Under the pieces are notes generated by a model. It was not told where the DNA came from. It ran no database searches and worked only from the letters and a program-made list of their open reading frames with translations. DNA of 64,000 bases from Setomelanomma holmii (lineage: Eukaryota > Ascomycota > Dothideomycetes > Pleosporales > Phaeosphaeriaceae): positions 1 through 64,000 of the forward strand of contig ML978285.1 in assembly GCA_010015745.1 (NCBI GenBank), read 5' to 3'. Below, one piece after another: positions 22,941 through 35,212 of this stretch (within the stretch, counting starts at the first letter, position 1; each line of letters begins with the position of its first letter). The translations under genes were made by a program, and so were the position numbers.

Positions 22941-24226
22941 ATGAGGTTCACCTTAGCTGCTTTCGTGGCGTCAGTAGTCGGCACTGCGCTTGCACATCCA
23001 GGTTTTCCTCATCCGGACACACAGGGTCGCTACACGCTTGAAGCCGAGGGCATCAAGGCTCAGTTCATTCCCTACGCAGCGACACTGACCAACCTGTGGG
23101 TCAAGGGCAAGTGACGCATCACGTAAGAATGTGCTGGTGCTGATCTCGTTCAGATAAGAACGGCGTGCAACGCGACATTGTCCTCGGCTACGAAAACACC
23201 TCGTTCTATCGTAAGCCATAAGCCACTGCTAATTTGAACGAGCTGACAACACGAAGCCATCGACCCTGGACATCCAGTGTATAACGCCATTCCTGGACGA
23301 TATGTGAATCGCATTGGCAATGGCCAGTACGCGATCGACAATGTGACATACCACACAGAAAAGAACGACGGTCCGAATACGCTTCATAGCGGAACGAACA
23401 ACTGGTCGTTCAGGAACTGGAACATCTCCAAGGCTACCAATTCGTCCATAACATTTTCCATCTACGATGCTTCGAACTCGTCGTTGGGCATGATTGGCGG
23501 AGTCACTGCCAGCGTCACATACTCTGTCTCGAAGAACAAGTGGAGCATCGTCATGGACGCCATCTCAAACGACCAGAAGACGCCTATCATGTTGACTCAG
23601 CACACCTACTTTCAGCTCGATGCTTTTGCTCGCCCCAACAACCGCACCATCTGGAACCATACACTTTACATGCCGGAAGCCAAGCGAGTAATGGAGACTG
23701 ACGGCAACGCACTTCCCACGGGTGTCATCGCGAATGTCTCGAAGGGTGGCATCTCCGATTTTTGGTCTGCACCGCACCAACTTGGGTTCGCATCAGGAAA
23801 CGCGGGCTTCGAGAACAACTGCGGCAACGGATGCCATGGATATAACGGCAACTGGGCGTTCAACAACAAACGTGACAAGAAAGCTACTGCCCTTACACTG
23901 TCCAGTGAGTGGAGTGGTATCAAGGCCGATCTGGTGACAGATCAGGATGCTGTTGTGTTGTATACTTGTAATTGGAACGACGGTAAGACGGAGTTCAAGG
24001 GCACCCAAGGTGTCGCCGGACAGGACAAGTTCATTCCCAGGGACGGTTGTATCGCTATCGAGGCCCAGGATTATGTTGATGGTATCAATCAGTGAGTGAT
24101 CAATACCTTGGACCGAGTTCAACTAACGGCATCGACAGTCCCGAGTGGGGTCGCCTGGGTAAGCAGATCTTCGACAAAGGACAAAAGTACCATTGGGAGT
24201 CGTCGTGGAGCTTTGGGACAATCTAA
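22941..24226 (+). CDS. Secreted aldose 1-epimerase (galactose mutarotase family)
   Basis: Four exons, 22941-23106, 23154-23210, 23257-24091 and 24139-24226, encode 381 aa. Residues 1-18 (MRFTLAAFVASVVGTALA) form a signal peptide. The mutarotase beta-sandwich follows: RDIVLGYENTSFY, HPVYNAIPGRYVNRIG, EKNDGPNTLHSG, MLTQHTYFQL (His of the acid/base pair) and CIAIEAQDYVDG (catalytic Glu region). Many N-x-S/T sites fit secretion. It interconverts alpha and beta anomers of aldoses outside the cell. Intron 1 is a GC-AG intron (GCAAGT at 23107): only this donor keeps the frame and gives the family-like VKDKNGV; the nearby GT donors lead to a stop. Confidence 0.94.
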
Positions 24227-25152
24227 GGAGAGAATGTTGGGAGTCCATGAGATGTGTAACTCAAGCTAAAAGTAAAAGCGGCTGTTAGTGTCGAAAAGCA
24301 GGTTGTTGCACAATGAAGGAAGAGCTTCCAAGGCCTCAATCTGGAGCCCCGCGTCAAAGTGGGGTTCACGTCGCCCAACTTGCTGCTTGCGCACTCTCAC
24401 TGTCACACTAGAGGAAACAAGGCGTGATGTCATTCATTCAGAAGAGGTCATGATGAAATGCGAATTGGGCTTTGCACGACTGGGTGATAGCCAGACTTGC
24501 CTTGTTCCTGATATCGGCCTGGTGGCTCACAGCCAAGAAGCACAAGCTATCGGTACCTAAGTGTAGCTGCATCACAAAGACGCCAGCGCCTGATTGTCTT
24601 GGATTTTGATGCTCCACAATTACTATTCAGCCGTCGCCAGCTGGTAAATGCTAAGCTGACATGTGAGGACAGTCGCGCTGCCTCCTCATCCCCGCTATTC
24701 GGCCCTAAGCTCCCTAACGGTGCGCAAGTCGTTTGCGATCGACGCATTGCCGCCAAGCGCAAGACATCATCCAACGCTCACGTCCTCAACACCAGCAGCT
24801 ATCTCTTCGCTGTGCTCGTGGTTGCTCTTCCCCTACGCGTGACTTCCCGTATCTCTCCCTCCCCACCCACAGCCGCCAATAGGGGGCCATCGCTTCTCTC
24901 GTCCTCGGCAGCAGACGGTCAGGTTTCGCAGGCTGCCATAACATGCTGCCCTTGTGACACCTGCCATCTCCCACACGCCCACCTCAACACCATCCACTCG
25001 CTAATCTCCCGCGATAACGGGCATACCCCAGCCCGCACGGACCTAGGCACTTTGCCGGAGACCATTTGGGCTCCGAAGGCATACATCATAGCTAGCCCGG
25101 CGCGTCCCGCTGCCGCATCTTTCTTCCACTCTCCTTATCATTCACATCCACC
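24227..25152. other. Intergenic region and pyrimidine-rich leader of the Sip5-like gene
   Basis: A plus-strand frame at 24599-25327 overlaps the next gene's start but has low-complexity Pro/Ser content and no domain. The last 350 bp are CT-rich, as is common for fungal promoters and 5' leaders. Confidence 0.45.
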
Positions 25153-27759
25153 ATGGGTAACAGTCAGGGAAAGGAATTGCAACCTTCGTCGAGAGGCCAT
25201 ACGCGGCGCCCAAGCGCCCAGGCCGCGGCCTCGCCCACTACCGCCGGACCTAGCGGCGCGACTCACGAGCGATCAGGGAGCGGCGTGTACAGCTCGCGGA
25301 ATGGCAGAGGGAGCACTTCTTTCCTAGGCATTGGGAACAGCTCAGAACCCCGCGACCCCGCGCTGGAGCCGCGTCGCGAGACCAAGGCGGAGCGGGAAGC
25401 GCGGAAACTCGAGAAGGAGCGCGTGTTGAGGGCACAAGAGCGCGAACGGAGTATACGCGAAGAGGGTGTCGATGGGGGGTTCTTGGTCACGCTGGGCGTT
25501 TATACTGGGCCAGAAGACTTCAGCAAGCCGACTGTGCGGCAACTGCAGGTATGTTTCGCTGTACGTCGATGCGGCGAAGAGTCTCACACGTGCTAGATCG
25601 AGCGACGGTTGGCGCCTTTCTGGAAGGGCCTCGATGACCACGAAGATACATGGACCGAACACCAGCTCGTGGCCGTGGTCAATGGCCGTCCACTGTCTGC
25701 GCCAGACGAGATCCCTCCAGAAGAGCCACCTCGCACCAACAACCACCTAAGCCCGGCATGGGGTCCTCGCAGCTCCGAACCGAACCTCAACAACTTCACC
25801 GTGCCCATTGGGTCACGCAGCTTGTCCCAAAACTCGGACCGTTCCAGCAATCTGTCACCGTCGCATCCCGCCTTCTCGCTCCCATCTCCTACCTCGCCAA
25901 TTGCTTCCAATACCTCCTCATCTCCCTTCTTTCGGGGACGCGCGAAGACGCTGGCATCGCTAGCTACAGGCTCACGAAACGCATCACAAACAGATATGGC
26001 TCCACAGGAGCTGAGCTTGCCGAAAGATCCGTACGTAAACGGTCAGCGAGTGGAAGCATTCCTTTATAAGAATGCAATGGAGTGTCCCATCTGCTTCATG
26101 TACTATCCCCCGTACCTCAATAAGACGCGCTGTTGCGATCAGCCCATATGCTCTGAATGCTTCGTGCAAATCAAGAGGCCAGATCCACATCCACCAGAAC
26201 ATCACGGCGATGCAGAGAATCCACCAACTGAGCTACAAGACGAGATACAGTTAGTATCAGAGCCAGCAGCATGTCCATTCTGTGTGCAGCCTGAATTTGG
26301 AGTCACCTACGAAGCTCCACCTTTTCGGCGAGGTCTGATTTACAACCAGCAAGGACAGAATTCGCTGGGCAGCGCCGCTTCGGCCATGTCATCGACTTCA
26401 TCCCTAAATTCCCCTGGTCTAGCTTCACCAGGTCGACGGAGAGCTACTTCACTCGCCGTCACGGATAAGACCGTCATCACCACTGATATGGTCAGGCCCG
26501 ACTGGGCGAAGAAATTATCTGATGCAAAGGCGCATGCCCTGAGGAGAGCTGCAGCTGCTACTGCACTACACAATGCGGCTTATATGATGGGCAACATTCA
26601 GCAGCATGAGAGTCGATTTGCCTTGGGTCGCCGAAGAAGAACCATGTTCGGTAGTGATAGCGCAGGGAGCAGCGGCCAAGGCACGCCTCGACGAGATCGC
26701 GATGGCCAGACTGGTGAAGCCAATAACGACCTATTCCCGGGTCGCGGGAGCTCCCGTCGTGGCAACAGAATCGACGACCTGGAGGAACTCATGATGATGG
26801 AAGCTATTCGCCTTAGTCTGGCTGCTGAAGAGGAACGGAAGAGGAGGGAAGAGAGGGAGGCCGCGAAAGAGGCGAAGAAAGACACCAAGAAAAAAGCGAA
26901 AGAGCTTAAGAAAGTGGCCAAGGCTCAGAGTCGCATTGGGAGCGGCTTCCATCCCATTGAGCTTGATGAAGATGCGGCCGCCGGTAGTTCCTCCGCAGCA
27001 GGCAAGGGCAAAGAGGTCGACCGAGCTGGTGGGACTGTTGGTTTCAACCCTATGAGCGAGCCCACGTCCCCTATCAACACTCCTTCGCTAAAGGACGATC
27101 CGCAGAAACATCTCGAGACCAGTCGTGCCCAAATACAGCGAGACGCACCGACTTCCGGAAATCTTGCGCCATTCGACCCAAGCAACGAACCATCGCATCG
27201 CTCTGCATTGCGCAACCTCTCGAATGCCTCTTCCAGCGCATCTTCATTTGCGGAGTCCTATGACAATTCGCTTCGTCATGGTGAGCAGAACAACAATGCA
27301 ACCGGGTTATCGTTCGAACCAAGCCCCAATGCGTCCGGTGTGAGCTTGGGTCAGAACGATACGCCGCCGCAAGGCACACCTAGCACCGAGCCGATGTTCA
27401 ACTTTCAGAGCCTTGCCGAAGCGATCACGCATGAAGAGGAAAGCAAACAGGAGGGAAAGCCGCAATATATCGAGGATGTTGCAGGCGCCAATAGCAATAT
27501 TTCCAGGGAATCATCGAACGGGATACACGATGCTTCTCCTACCGCTACGAACAGGGCGGACCTCGAGAACAGCACCTTGACGATCAAGCCGACACGAACT
27601 GGGCCATCTACAAGCCAAGCCCCTACTACCGACCGCTCAGAAGACGAGATCGAGTCTTTGCCCAGAATCGAAGTCGTAGATGACCACACGCATATGGACC
27701 AGAAACACATCGGGGACATCAGTATGACAGACGTGATACGACACCAGGCTACTCAATAA
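25153..27759 (+). CDS. Sip5-like protein with RING-like zinc finger
   Basis: Two exons, 25153-25548 and 25597-27759 (intron 48 bp, GTATGT...GCTAG), encode 852 aa. Order of parts: a glycine-2 N-terminus (MGNSQGKE, possible N-myristoylation), a disordered basic stretch, an Arg/Glu-rich coiled segment, the conserved block FLVTLGVYTGPEDFSKPTVRQ, then RRLAPFWKGLDDHED, a RING-like cluster starting at Cys295 (CPICFMYYPP, CCDQPICSECF, CPFCVQPEFG), a Lys/Glu-rich helix, and a long disordered tail. This matches fungal Sip5, linked in yeast to Snf1 kinase and the Glc7/Reg1 phosphatase in glucose signalling. Function here is by family. Confidence 0.9.
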
Positions 27760-28496
27760 TCCTTTCTTCAACCACCAAATCGACCATTTTTCAAATTTCT
27801 TAGAGCATCCATGCATTCAACCGGCGTTCATTGGGCGGAGAGTAGTGGCGACTTGGTGCGGCGGAATTCTCCTTGTGGTGACAGGCATAGCATACACTCA
27901 TTCTCTTCCCTGGCGTATTTTGGTTTTCTTGGAAACGTGCCCCAAGCGCAGAGGCAGGGCCTTTGTAATTGGCTGAGTCGCACGGTGCCTCGAATTGGAA
28001 ATGGGAGACAAAAGGGCAAACAGATTGAAAATAGCACTCAGAGTGTGGCTCAATAATACAAAAACTTTTCATGATCACAAAAAATGCAAGGCGCAATTAT
28101 TCAGTTACACTCACATAATATGTCGTTGCACTGAATATTCACTTATAACGATTTCCAGTCCTGGACTCTATTCTGCCCACTCCAGCTCTTTTTGAGGTAA
28201 CGCGCGAGAACTCTGCATTCTGTCTTACAGTTGCACTTCTTTATCCATAAAGATATTGAGGTTCCCCATGGCCAAGTAGCGACAAACTCGAATCTGGTTC
28301 GTGGTTTGCATACTCCAAGACGTCCTTGCAGTGATGGTAAAAGATAGTGTGAGACCAGTTCGGCGAATCAGATTGCAGCTCAACTAGCTCCACATAGGAA
28401 GCTCTTTCCGTGTCTGACCACAATCATGATATAGAAACGTTCCAATACACCCGACTGACCTCTTCCTGTATTCCCTTTCATCATCGCTCTCCCATC
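27760..28496. other. Intergenic region
   Basis: About 740 bp of terminator and promoter sequence between two plus-strand genes. Small frames (up to 98 codons) are not supported by domains or splice sites. Confidence 0.4.
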
Positions 28497-29758
28497 ATGG
28501 CACCCATCGTCAAAGTCGCAGTCATCCAGTTGTATCCCAAGGTGACGTCACGCATCGCGATAGCGATCCGTCACACTAACCTCGGCAGCCCATGCAATTG
28601 GAGCACAACTTCAAAAAGGCAGCAAACTTCATCCGCTCAGCAGCTGCACAAGGCGCAGAGCTCGCTGTGCTCCCAGAGTACCATCTGACGAATTGGCAAC
28701 CCAAGGATCCGGGCTTCGTGGGGTTGTGCGATCAGTGGGAAGAATATCTTAGGAAGTATAGGGATCTTGCTAAAGAGTGTGGGATATGTGCGTGCTCAAC
28801 TTTGCCATACATATCAAAAGTGAACTCAGTTGAGTTCAAGTGAGACAAAAGGGACCACTAGCTAATCGTACTTTCACAGGCATCGTCCCAGGCACAATCG
28901 TTGAATCCCACCGCGACGCCACGAACGAAGCCGACAAACTCCTCAACGTATGCTACTTTATCGACCACGAAGGCAACATTGCAGGGAAGTATGTCAAGAA
29001 GAACTTATGGTACGTATACATCCTACGCGTAACCCGAACTTCTCCATCTGAAACACCATCACGTTGCCGTTCCAAACTCTATTTCTTCATGTCCAGTTCA
29101 TGCAAGTACAAGGACTAATTCTGATTTGCATGCTGCAGGGGTCCTGAACGCGACCACTTGACTGGATCAGGAAGAGATGTGCACGAGGTGTTTGATACGC
29201 CGATTGGTAAGGTGGGAATGCTGATATGCTGGGATTTGGCGTTCCCGGAGGCGTTTAGGGAACTTATCGCAAACGGTGCGAAGATCATGTACGTTCGTGT
29301 GAGAACTGGCTCAAGGGCATGACCGCTGACAGTTTGTGAGAATCATCCCAACATTCTGGACGCTGAACGATTGCAATGAGGCGGGATTGAAGCAAAATCC
29401 GTCGGCTGAAGCGCTATTCTTGGAAAGCATGCTCACGGCAAGGGCATTTGAGAATACCTGCGGTACGTATAAGCTTTATCAATGAGGTTTACTAGAGTCA
29501 TGCTGATCGCTGCAAGCAATTGTCTTCGCCAACGCAGGCGGGCCCCCTGGGCGGGGTTACGCGGGGTTGTCCCAGGTCACAGTTCCATTCGTGGGGGCGC
29601 TCAGCAAATTAGGTGGAATCGCAGAGGGCATGGCGGTAGTCGACATCGATATGCAGATATTGGAAGATGCTGAGGATAACTACAAGGTCAGGAGTGACCT
29701 TGCAAGCGAGGGCTGGCACTACGATTACAGGCATTCGACGACGAAAGGGAGATTGTGA
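28497..29758 (+). CDS. Carbon-nitrogen hydrolase (nitrilase superfamily amidase)
   Basis: Six exons (28497-28541, 28589-28787, 28880-29009, 29139-29288, 29341-29462, 29517-29758) give 295 aa. The catalytic triad is visible: Glu45 in LAVLPEYH, Lys in KYVKKNLW (121/122), Cys155 in GMLICWDLAFPE. Further motifs are GPERDHLTGSGRD and IIIIPTFWTLND. The enzyme would hydrolyse an amide or nitrile C-N bond; the substrate cannot be read from sequence. Introns are 47, 92, 129, 52 and 54 bp; intron 4 uses the acceptor TGTGAG (29340), as the earlier CAG would introduce a stop. A donor GTGAGT (29756) and acceptor CTACACAG (29804) could replace the last codon and move the stop to 29814. Confidence 0.9.
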
Positions 29759-30195
29759 GTGCACGCTCATTGGCGGGTGCAAGGACCGACACCAACCTAC
29801 ACAGTGAGGCTTGACTGCTAGATGGGATAGACTGGAGAGTCGATGCTGCAGCAAATACCATTGAATGCGGAAAACTCAAAGATGATCCACAAGACAGCAA
29901 CCGAAAGAGTTGAGTATGAATATGAAACAACGAGAGTTCACATCCTCCAAACCCGACGCCACAATATCGGAAACAAAGTTTACAAGGTATACCCAGTTGC
30001 GCCACAACTTTATCTCAAGAACGCCGACGTCAGCTATCATGCTCCCTTCACCATCATCCACGCAAATTCACTCCGCTGTGACAACAGTGCTGCATGTCCT
30101 CGTGATGATGTCGAATGATATCGCGTGAATGCGCCTAGACTTCCCGTCCCCCTTAACAATCCAGTCTCAACACCAGCCGCCTCTTCACTGCAGCC
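29759..30195. other. Convergent intergenic region
   Basis: Sits between the 3' ends of the plus-strand amidase and the minus-strand EthD gene. It may hold the short alternative last exon of the amidase (to 29814); otherwise only small unsupported frames. Confidence 0.4.
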
Positions 30196-30684
30196 CTAGC
30201 TACTAGGCTCGTTGCTATTCGTATCGCTGTCGGTATCGCTTCTGTTGGAGACGTCGCTCTTCTCGGTCACTGCAATGCCGTCTGGTCCAGTGCTCCATGT
30301 CTCGCCGACGACGACTGCTCTTGTCTTGCCCTTTTGCAAGAACTTGACTTCATCTTCGGCCAAGGATGCGGCGATCTCTTTTTCATATATCCTCTTGTAG
30401 AACTTTTGGAAGGCGTGTTCACTCGGAAACTTCATCTCGGCAATGCAGTCGCAATCGAGCCCATTCAAGTCACCACGCAGCGTAAGTGGAGGACGGTCTG
30501 GGTTGGCTGGCCCACCAAAGCCTTTTCTGTTGATGCGCGCAAAGTAGTGACGGTGGAAGGAGGTCGGCCACACGTCTTTCGTCAACGAGTATGCGAGTGG
30601 AATGTGCTTTGTCTCATAGTATTCTTGGAATTCCTCGAGTGTGAGACTGGGCTCGCGCGTGACGAATAGGACGACAGTATACAT
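30196..30684 (-). CDS. EthD-domain protein (dimeric alpha-beta barrel)
   Basis: A single-exon frame of 162 aa. The EthD fold is visible: MYTVVLFVTREPSLTLEEF, YYETKHIPLAYSL, FHRHYFARINRKG, DCDCIAEMKFPSEHAFQKFY and LAEDEVKFLQKG, then an acidic Ser/Asp-rich tail. EthD-fold proteins include dehydratases and oxygenases of polyketide and quinone metabolism and small stress proteins; YYETKHIPL is the usual substrate-pocket motif. Nothing nearby points to a biosynthetic cluster. It diverges from the eIF3l gene across 505 bp. Confidence 0.88.
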   Translation of the reverse strand: MYTVVLFVTREPSLTLEEFQEYYETKHIPLAYSLTKDVWPTSFHRHYFARINRKGFGGPANPDRPPLTLRGDLNGLDCDCIAEMKFPSEHAFQKFYKRIYEKEIAASLAEDEVKFLQKGKTRAVVVGETWSTGPDGIAVTEKSDVSNRSDTDSDTNSNEPSS

Positions 30685-31189
30685 GATGAGCAGGCAAATG
30701 AGCGTTGGGCGTGGTGGAAGCGAAAGGCAAAAGAATGTGCAAGCGCTTTAGCGATGATGTAGGTTTCACAAGCACAGCAGTGGCATTTCCAGAAGCTCCA
30801 CGGAAAGCCAGAGGCTTTAAGGGCTTGGAACAGCCGCAGGGCTGCTAGCATAGGAGATCAGGCCATGAAGCAATCTCACCAGTATTATGCACTAGGTCAT
30901 GCCTCGTGGACGGTCCTCCGCTTAGACGGCACAGGCTCGACAAAGTTCTTTTAGGCGTGCGAGACGGACGAAGCCAAGGCTGAAGCTGGCGACTCAGTCA
31001 AACCTGGTCGTGGAGTACAGTTGGAGACATGGTGCCCTGCCCCTCTTCGATGATCCCTGTCGCACATGCCCGCTATCGATAAGGGCTTGGCGCACACCTG
31101 AGCGCCAAATTTCAGAAGGTGCGACGCGAGCGGGGGACTGTGATCGTTGTGACTGCACGCACACAAACGACTGCCCGAAGATCACCACC
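30685..31189. other. Divergent promoter, EthD gene / eIF3l
   Basis: 505 bp between two divergent starts. A plus-strand frame in phase with eIF3l opens at 31010, but the ATG at 31190 (context CACCATGA) starts the family-like N-terminus. No other feature seen. Confidence 0.45.
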
Positions 31190-32725
31190 ATGAGCTTGCG
31201 ACAGGCCCCGTATCAGAATGGCGAGGCCGCCAGGCGCGCTCCAGACGACGAGTCAGACGTGGAGGAGGAGGCGCTCGTCAACGACTACCGCGAACAGGTC
31301 CAGTACGATGGCATGGACGACCTGGACCGCATGCCCTCCATCACGAGCAACCAGGACATTCATGCGCAGCTGCAGGCCGCCGCCACGCCGCTCGAGTTTC
31401 AGGCGACTCTCGAAACAAAGTTTGCAAGCTACGACAACTACTGCAACCTCTTCCACTACATCCTGAACTCCGAGGGGCCCGTCGACCTCGAAGTGCCAAA
31501 TGTAAGGGAGATTGCTGTGGCGCCGTGTGGCAGGGCTAACGCGGGGTAGTACTACTGGGCGTGGGATGTCATCGACGAGTTCATCTACCAATTCAACAGC
31601 TTCTGCAGCTACCGCCAAAAGGTCGCCCTGAAGAACGACAATGAGGAGGAGATTGCGCTGTTGCGGGAGAACCCGAACACCTGGGGCTGCTACAGCGTGC
31701 TCAATGTCCTGTACTCGCTCATCCAGCGGTCACAGATCAGCGAGCAGCTCGCGGCGATGAAGCGGGGCGAGGACGCGGCTCTCTATGCTGGAGAGTACGG
31801 CAACCGGCCGCTGTACAAGATGCTGGGATACTTCTCCATCATCGGCCTGCTTAGGGTGCACTGCCTGTTGGGAGACTTTAGCCTGGCGCTCAAGACGCTC
31901 GACGATATCGAGCTCAACAAGAAGGCCATGTTCGCACGTGTCATGGCCGCACACTTCACCACATACTACTACGTGGGGTTCTCCTACATGATGATGCGAC
32001 GCTACGCCGACGCTATCCGCATGTTCAGCCACATCCTGGTATACGTCTCGCGGACGAAGAACTTCCAGAAGAATGCGCAGTATGACTCCATTACCAAGAA
32101 GAACGACCAGATGTACGCCCTCATTGCCATTTGCGTGGCTTTCCACCCCACTAGGCTCGATGACACCATCCATACCGCCCTGAGGGAAAAGTACGGCGAG
32201 CAGTTCAACAGGCTGCAACGCGGTGGCCCTGACGCTCTTCCGCTATTCGAGGAGCTCTTCCGGACTGCATGCCCCAAGTTCATTAGCCCCACACCTCCTG
32301 ATTTTGACAACCCAGAAGTGAACGTGGACCCTGTCGAGCACCACCTGCGCATTTTCATGGACGAGGTCAAGAACAACATGATGTCGCCCACAGTCAAGAG
32401 CTACCTCAAGCTCTACACCACAATGGATCTTAAGAAGCTGGCCGGTTTCCTCGAGGTTGAGCCGGAAAAGCTCAGGTGCTGGCTGCTCGTGAACAAGCAA
32501 AGGAACAGGCAGACAAGGTGGAGCGAGGGTGGCTTGTTGGAGGGAGACGTGATTCATAGCAGTGATCTCGACTACGCCATGGAAGGAGTAAGTTTGATGA
32601 ACATGATGCATATTCTATGTGAACGGCGAGCTGACTCCCTGCAGGACCTCATCCACGTCTCTGAGGCCAAGGTCGGCAGGAGATTAGTCGACTGGTACCT
32701 CCGCAACCTAGCCAGGACGTACTAA
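31190..32725 (+). CDS. Translation initiation factor eIF3 subunit L
   Basis: Three exons, 31190-31501, 31550-32587 and 32645-32725 (introns 48 and 57 bp), encode 476 aa, the usual eIF3l length. An acidic N-terminus is followed by helical TPR-like repeats (NYYWAWDVIDEFIYQFNSF, NTWGCYSVLNVLYSLI, MLGYFSIIGLLRVHCLLGD, YVGFSYMMMRRYADAIRMFS) and a C-terminal PCI domain (KNNMMSPTVKSYLKLYTTMD, LAGFLEVEPEKLRCWLL, HVSEAKVGRRLVDWYLRNLA). It is a subunit of the eIF3 complex, which recruits mRNA to the 40S ribosome in the cytosol. Strong third-position G/C use suggests high expression. Confidence 0.96.
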
Positions 32726-33560
32726 GGCATGGTAAAGGATACGCAAGGCTACCCATGGACATGGGAAAAGGTTACATTTCGATAGAGCATTGCGGCTTGG
32801 AGTTGGACGGAATCACGGCACTGTTCTCGAGCATTATTCGGCACGAGCCGAAGGAAACGCCCCGTTACGGAGGGCATTAATGAGGCGCTATGGCCTCAAA
32901 CATGGCAGTGCCGCAGGGAGGTGACGCCACCGCGCAGGCCAGGTTAGGGCTCGATGCAGCGGAGAGAAAAGCGGCATGAATGTAAAGAAACGTAGAGAAG
33001 ACTAAGGCTGGAGCTTGCACATAACACAAGCTCTTTGGAATTGTTCGTAACGGCATACGCGTCTGTGTTGTGATACCGTATGTGGGAGATGAGTGCTTCA
33101 TGTTGATAGCACGATAGGCGAGGCGCGCTTGATGAGTGGACCACGCTCCTTGCAGGCGAGGACCCCTTCTCATCGACCAACGTCGGCCAACAGAGCCAGC
33201 AAGCAACAACAGGCTGAACAGAGGTCGACGCCGTGCTCAGGGCAGGCAAAGCACGCACCCCAGCATCATGACAGCCAGCTGAAGCGCGCCTGCCCCTCCT
33301 TTGGACGCAGCTGCCACGCTCACCGCAATCGCCAACTACACGCGTGATCGCAGCACCTTCAGAACACCAACGAGCAACCCCACCTCGCATAGAACCACGC
33401 GACAAGTGACTGCGACTATCTGTCCGCTTTGCTTCACCTCGAAATACAAGGAAAAAGCTCCTTGTAGAGGTCTAGGGTCACCCTTGGCGATTGGACGAAG
33501 CACTTCACGTAATCGACACTTTCACTCGAGCAAGAATAGAGAGAACCGAGCAGAATCAAC
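32726..33560. other. Intergenic region
   Basis: About 835 bp: the eIF3l 3' end, then the promoter and leader of the next plus-strand gene. Frames of up to 153 codons on the minus strand are Ser/Cys-rich and not supported by any domain. Confidence 0.4.
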
Positions 33561-34454
33561 ATGGCGCCCGACCTCAACTCTGTGCCCGCGTCTCCGCGGC
33601 CCAACGTGACGAGCAATCCGTCAGGCACACAACCCGCAGCAGGCTCGCTGTCCCGCCAGAACTCAACACCAGCTTCACGACGGGCCTCGCAGATATACCC
33701 AATGTCGCCTCCACCGCTACCGCTAGCGTCGCCGGGAGGCACGATCCCGCCGTCTGCACAGGCTCATCATAGCCACAGCCACACCTTCCCGCCTCTCAGC
33801 CCGAGTATGAGCGGCCACGTCTCAAGCGTGGACTCTACAGGCGTGCCAATGCGGCACCCGCGACCAATGACACCAGCAGAGATGCATCTGGAGCTCGAGA
33901 AGGAGCAGGAAGCAGTCGTCAACCGCCTGACGCGGGAGCTCTCTGCTCTGCGAGCACACTCTGCATCTGTAGCCTCGACAACATCAATAGCATCGAGTGG
34001 TACCTCTGGCGTTCTGCTGGACCCGAACGACTCCGCCCTTGCTGGCTCCATGAGTGGCTCCTTACACCCCACGCCCTCTCGTCGGCATCGCAGCTCGTCC
34101 AGTGTCTCACGCAGCGGCTTGCCGCCGGGCGTCCTGCCCCACCGATACTCGGTCTCTTCCCAGCCTGCGACGGCCGATCCCTCCCACCGAGACCATAGAA
34201 GTTCTAGCGTAGTCAGCACGCCGCGCTACGAAGAGGTGGCACTACAGAGGGCGGAGCTTGAGGAGGTTAAGAGGGAGAATGAGTTGCTGAAGCAGCGGAT
34301 CAGAGATTTGGAACGTATGATCAGGAGCGGTGATGTTGATGCTCAGCGCGGCAGGCCGGGTGCACCAGCCACAACAGGAAATGCCACTGCTCCTGCGACT
34401 GAAACTACCACAAGTGCTGCCGGCGAGGGTAATGCCTCATTAGGAGGGCAATGA
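33561..34454 (+). CDS. Disordered protein with C-terminal coiled coil
   Basis: A single exon of 297 aa with ATG in good context (CAACATGG). Residues 1-110 are Ser/Pro-rich and disordered; a short helix occurs around EMHLELEKEQEAVVNRLTRE with a following LSALRAH; a second Ser/Arg-rich region leads to a coiled coil (ALQRAELEEVKRENELLKQR, IRDLERMI). The tail is Ala/Thr-rich. I recognise the general type as a conserved fungal hypothetical protein but no function. The two coiled segments suggest a scaffold or dimerising partner. Confidence 0.78.
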   Translation: MAPDLNSVPASPRPNVTSNPSGTQPAAGSLSRQNSTPASRRASQIYPMSPPPLPLASPGGTIPPSAQAHHSHSHTFPPLSPSMSGHVSSVDSTGVPMRHPRPMTPAEMHLELEKEQEAVVNRLTRELSALRAHSASVASTTSIASSGTSGVLLDPNDSALAGSMSGSLHPTPSRRHRSSSSVSRSGLPPGVLPHRYSVSSQPATADPSHRDHRSSSVVSTPRYEEVALQRAELEEVKRENELLKQRIRDLERMIRSGDVDAQRGRPGAPATTGNATAPATETTTSAAGEGNASLGGQ

Positions 34455-35212
34455 ACAGCGCGTAGATGACATCGACATGCAACGGCCAAGCCGTGGCATT
34501 GTTGCACACACATGGTGGAGTCTTCCCCGCGATCCCCATCCCATTCGACCTGACACGGTGCAGAAGCTGGGCATTCTGGTTCTTACTATTCGGGCAATGG
34601 AATCCCAAACGATAGACCGAAAAGGTAATGGCGTCATGGCGCAGTATTCTAATGAGGCATGATTACAACTCTACGAATGAACGAAATGGGCTAGCTGCCT
34701 AACTGGCAGCTTAGGTACTCGTATCTCAAAGGTTTTTACATCTTGTCGCTTTCTCTTCACGGTCTTATCAAATGCTTGCTTTTCTGGCTACTTCCTCCTG
34801 CAACTGACAATGACGATCACTACCACGACTGTTAACCTCGCGGCTAGCCATATACCCGTGCAGATCCAGATCCTCTATGCAGATCAACGCCAAGTAATCG
34901 GATTTCACATCACTAATATGTCTACCACACTGATTCGAAAAGCTAGCTATGCTCTGATAACGTAGTCTCCGGCTTTGGGATACGCTACATTGCTCCTGCG
35001 ATGGGGGTGGAGGAAAGGGAGGCCAAGAGCCTTGGGTGTACGTCATGTGCGAAAGGAAAAAAGGAACAGAGTTTCACGGACGCAGAGTAGAGTCTGGGCA
35101 TGGGTGGTATAAGTGAAATGCTCGAGCAAGTGACGACGACCATCATCTGAGCGAAGTCATACTTCCACTAAGCCATTCTCTTTCCTGGACGAGCCTTCTT
35201 CCGAACATTGAA
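34455..35212. other. Intergenic region
   Basis: No convincing coding frame. Contains the 3' end of the coiled-coil gene and possible upstream sequence of the candidate small gene at 35213. Confidence 0.4.

Noticed and set aside
24599..25327. 242-codon plus-strand frame upstream of and overlapping the Sip5-like start
   Set aside because: Low-complexity Pro/Ser/Ala composition, no domain, and it overlaps the well-supported first exon in another frame; most likely leader sequence.
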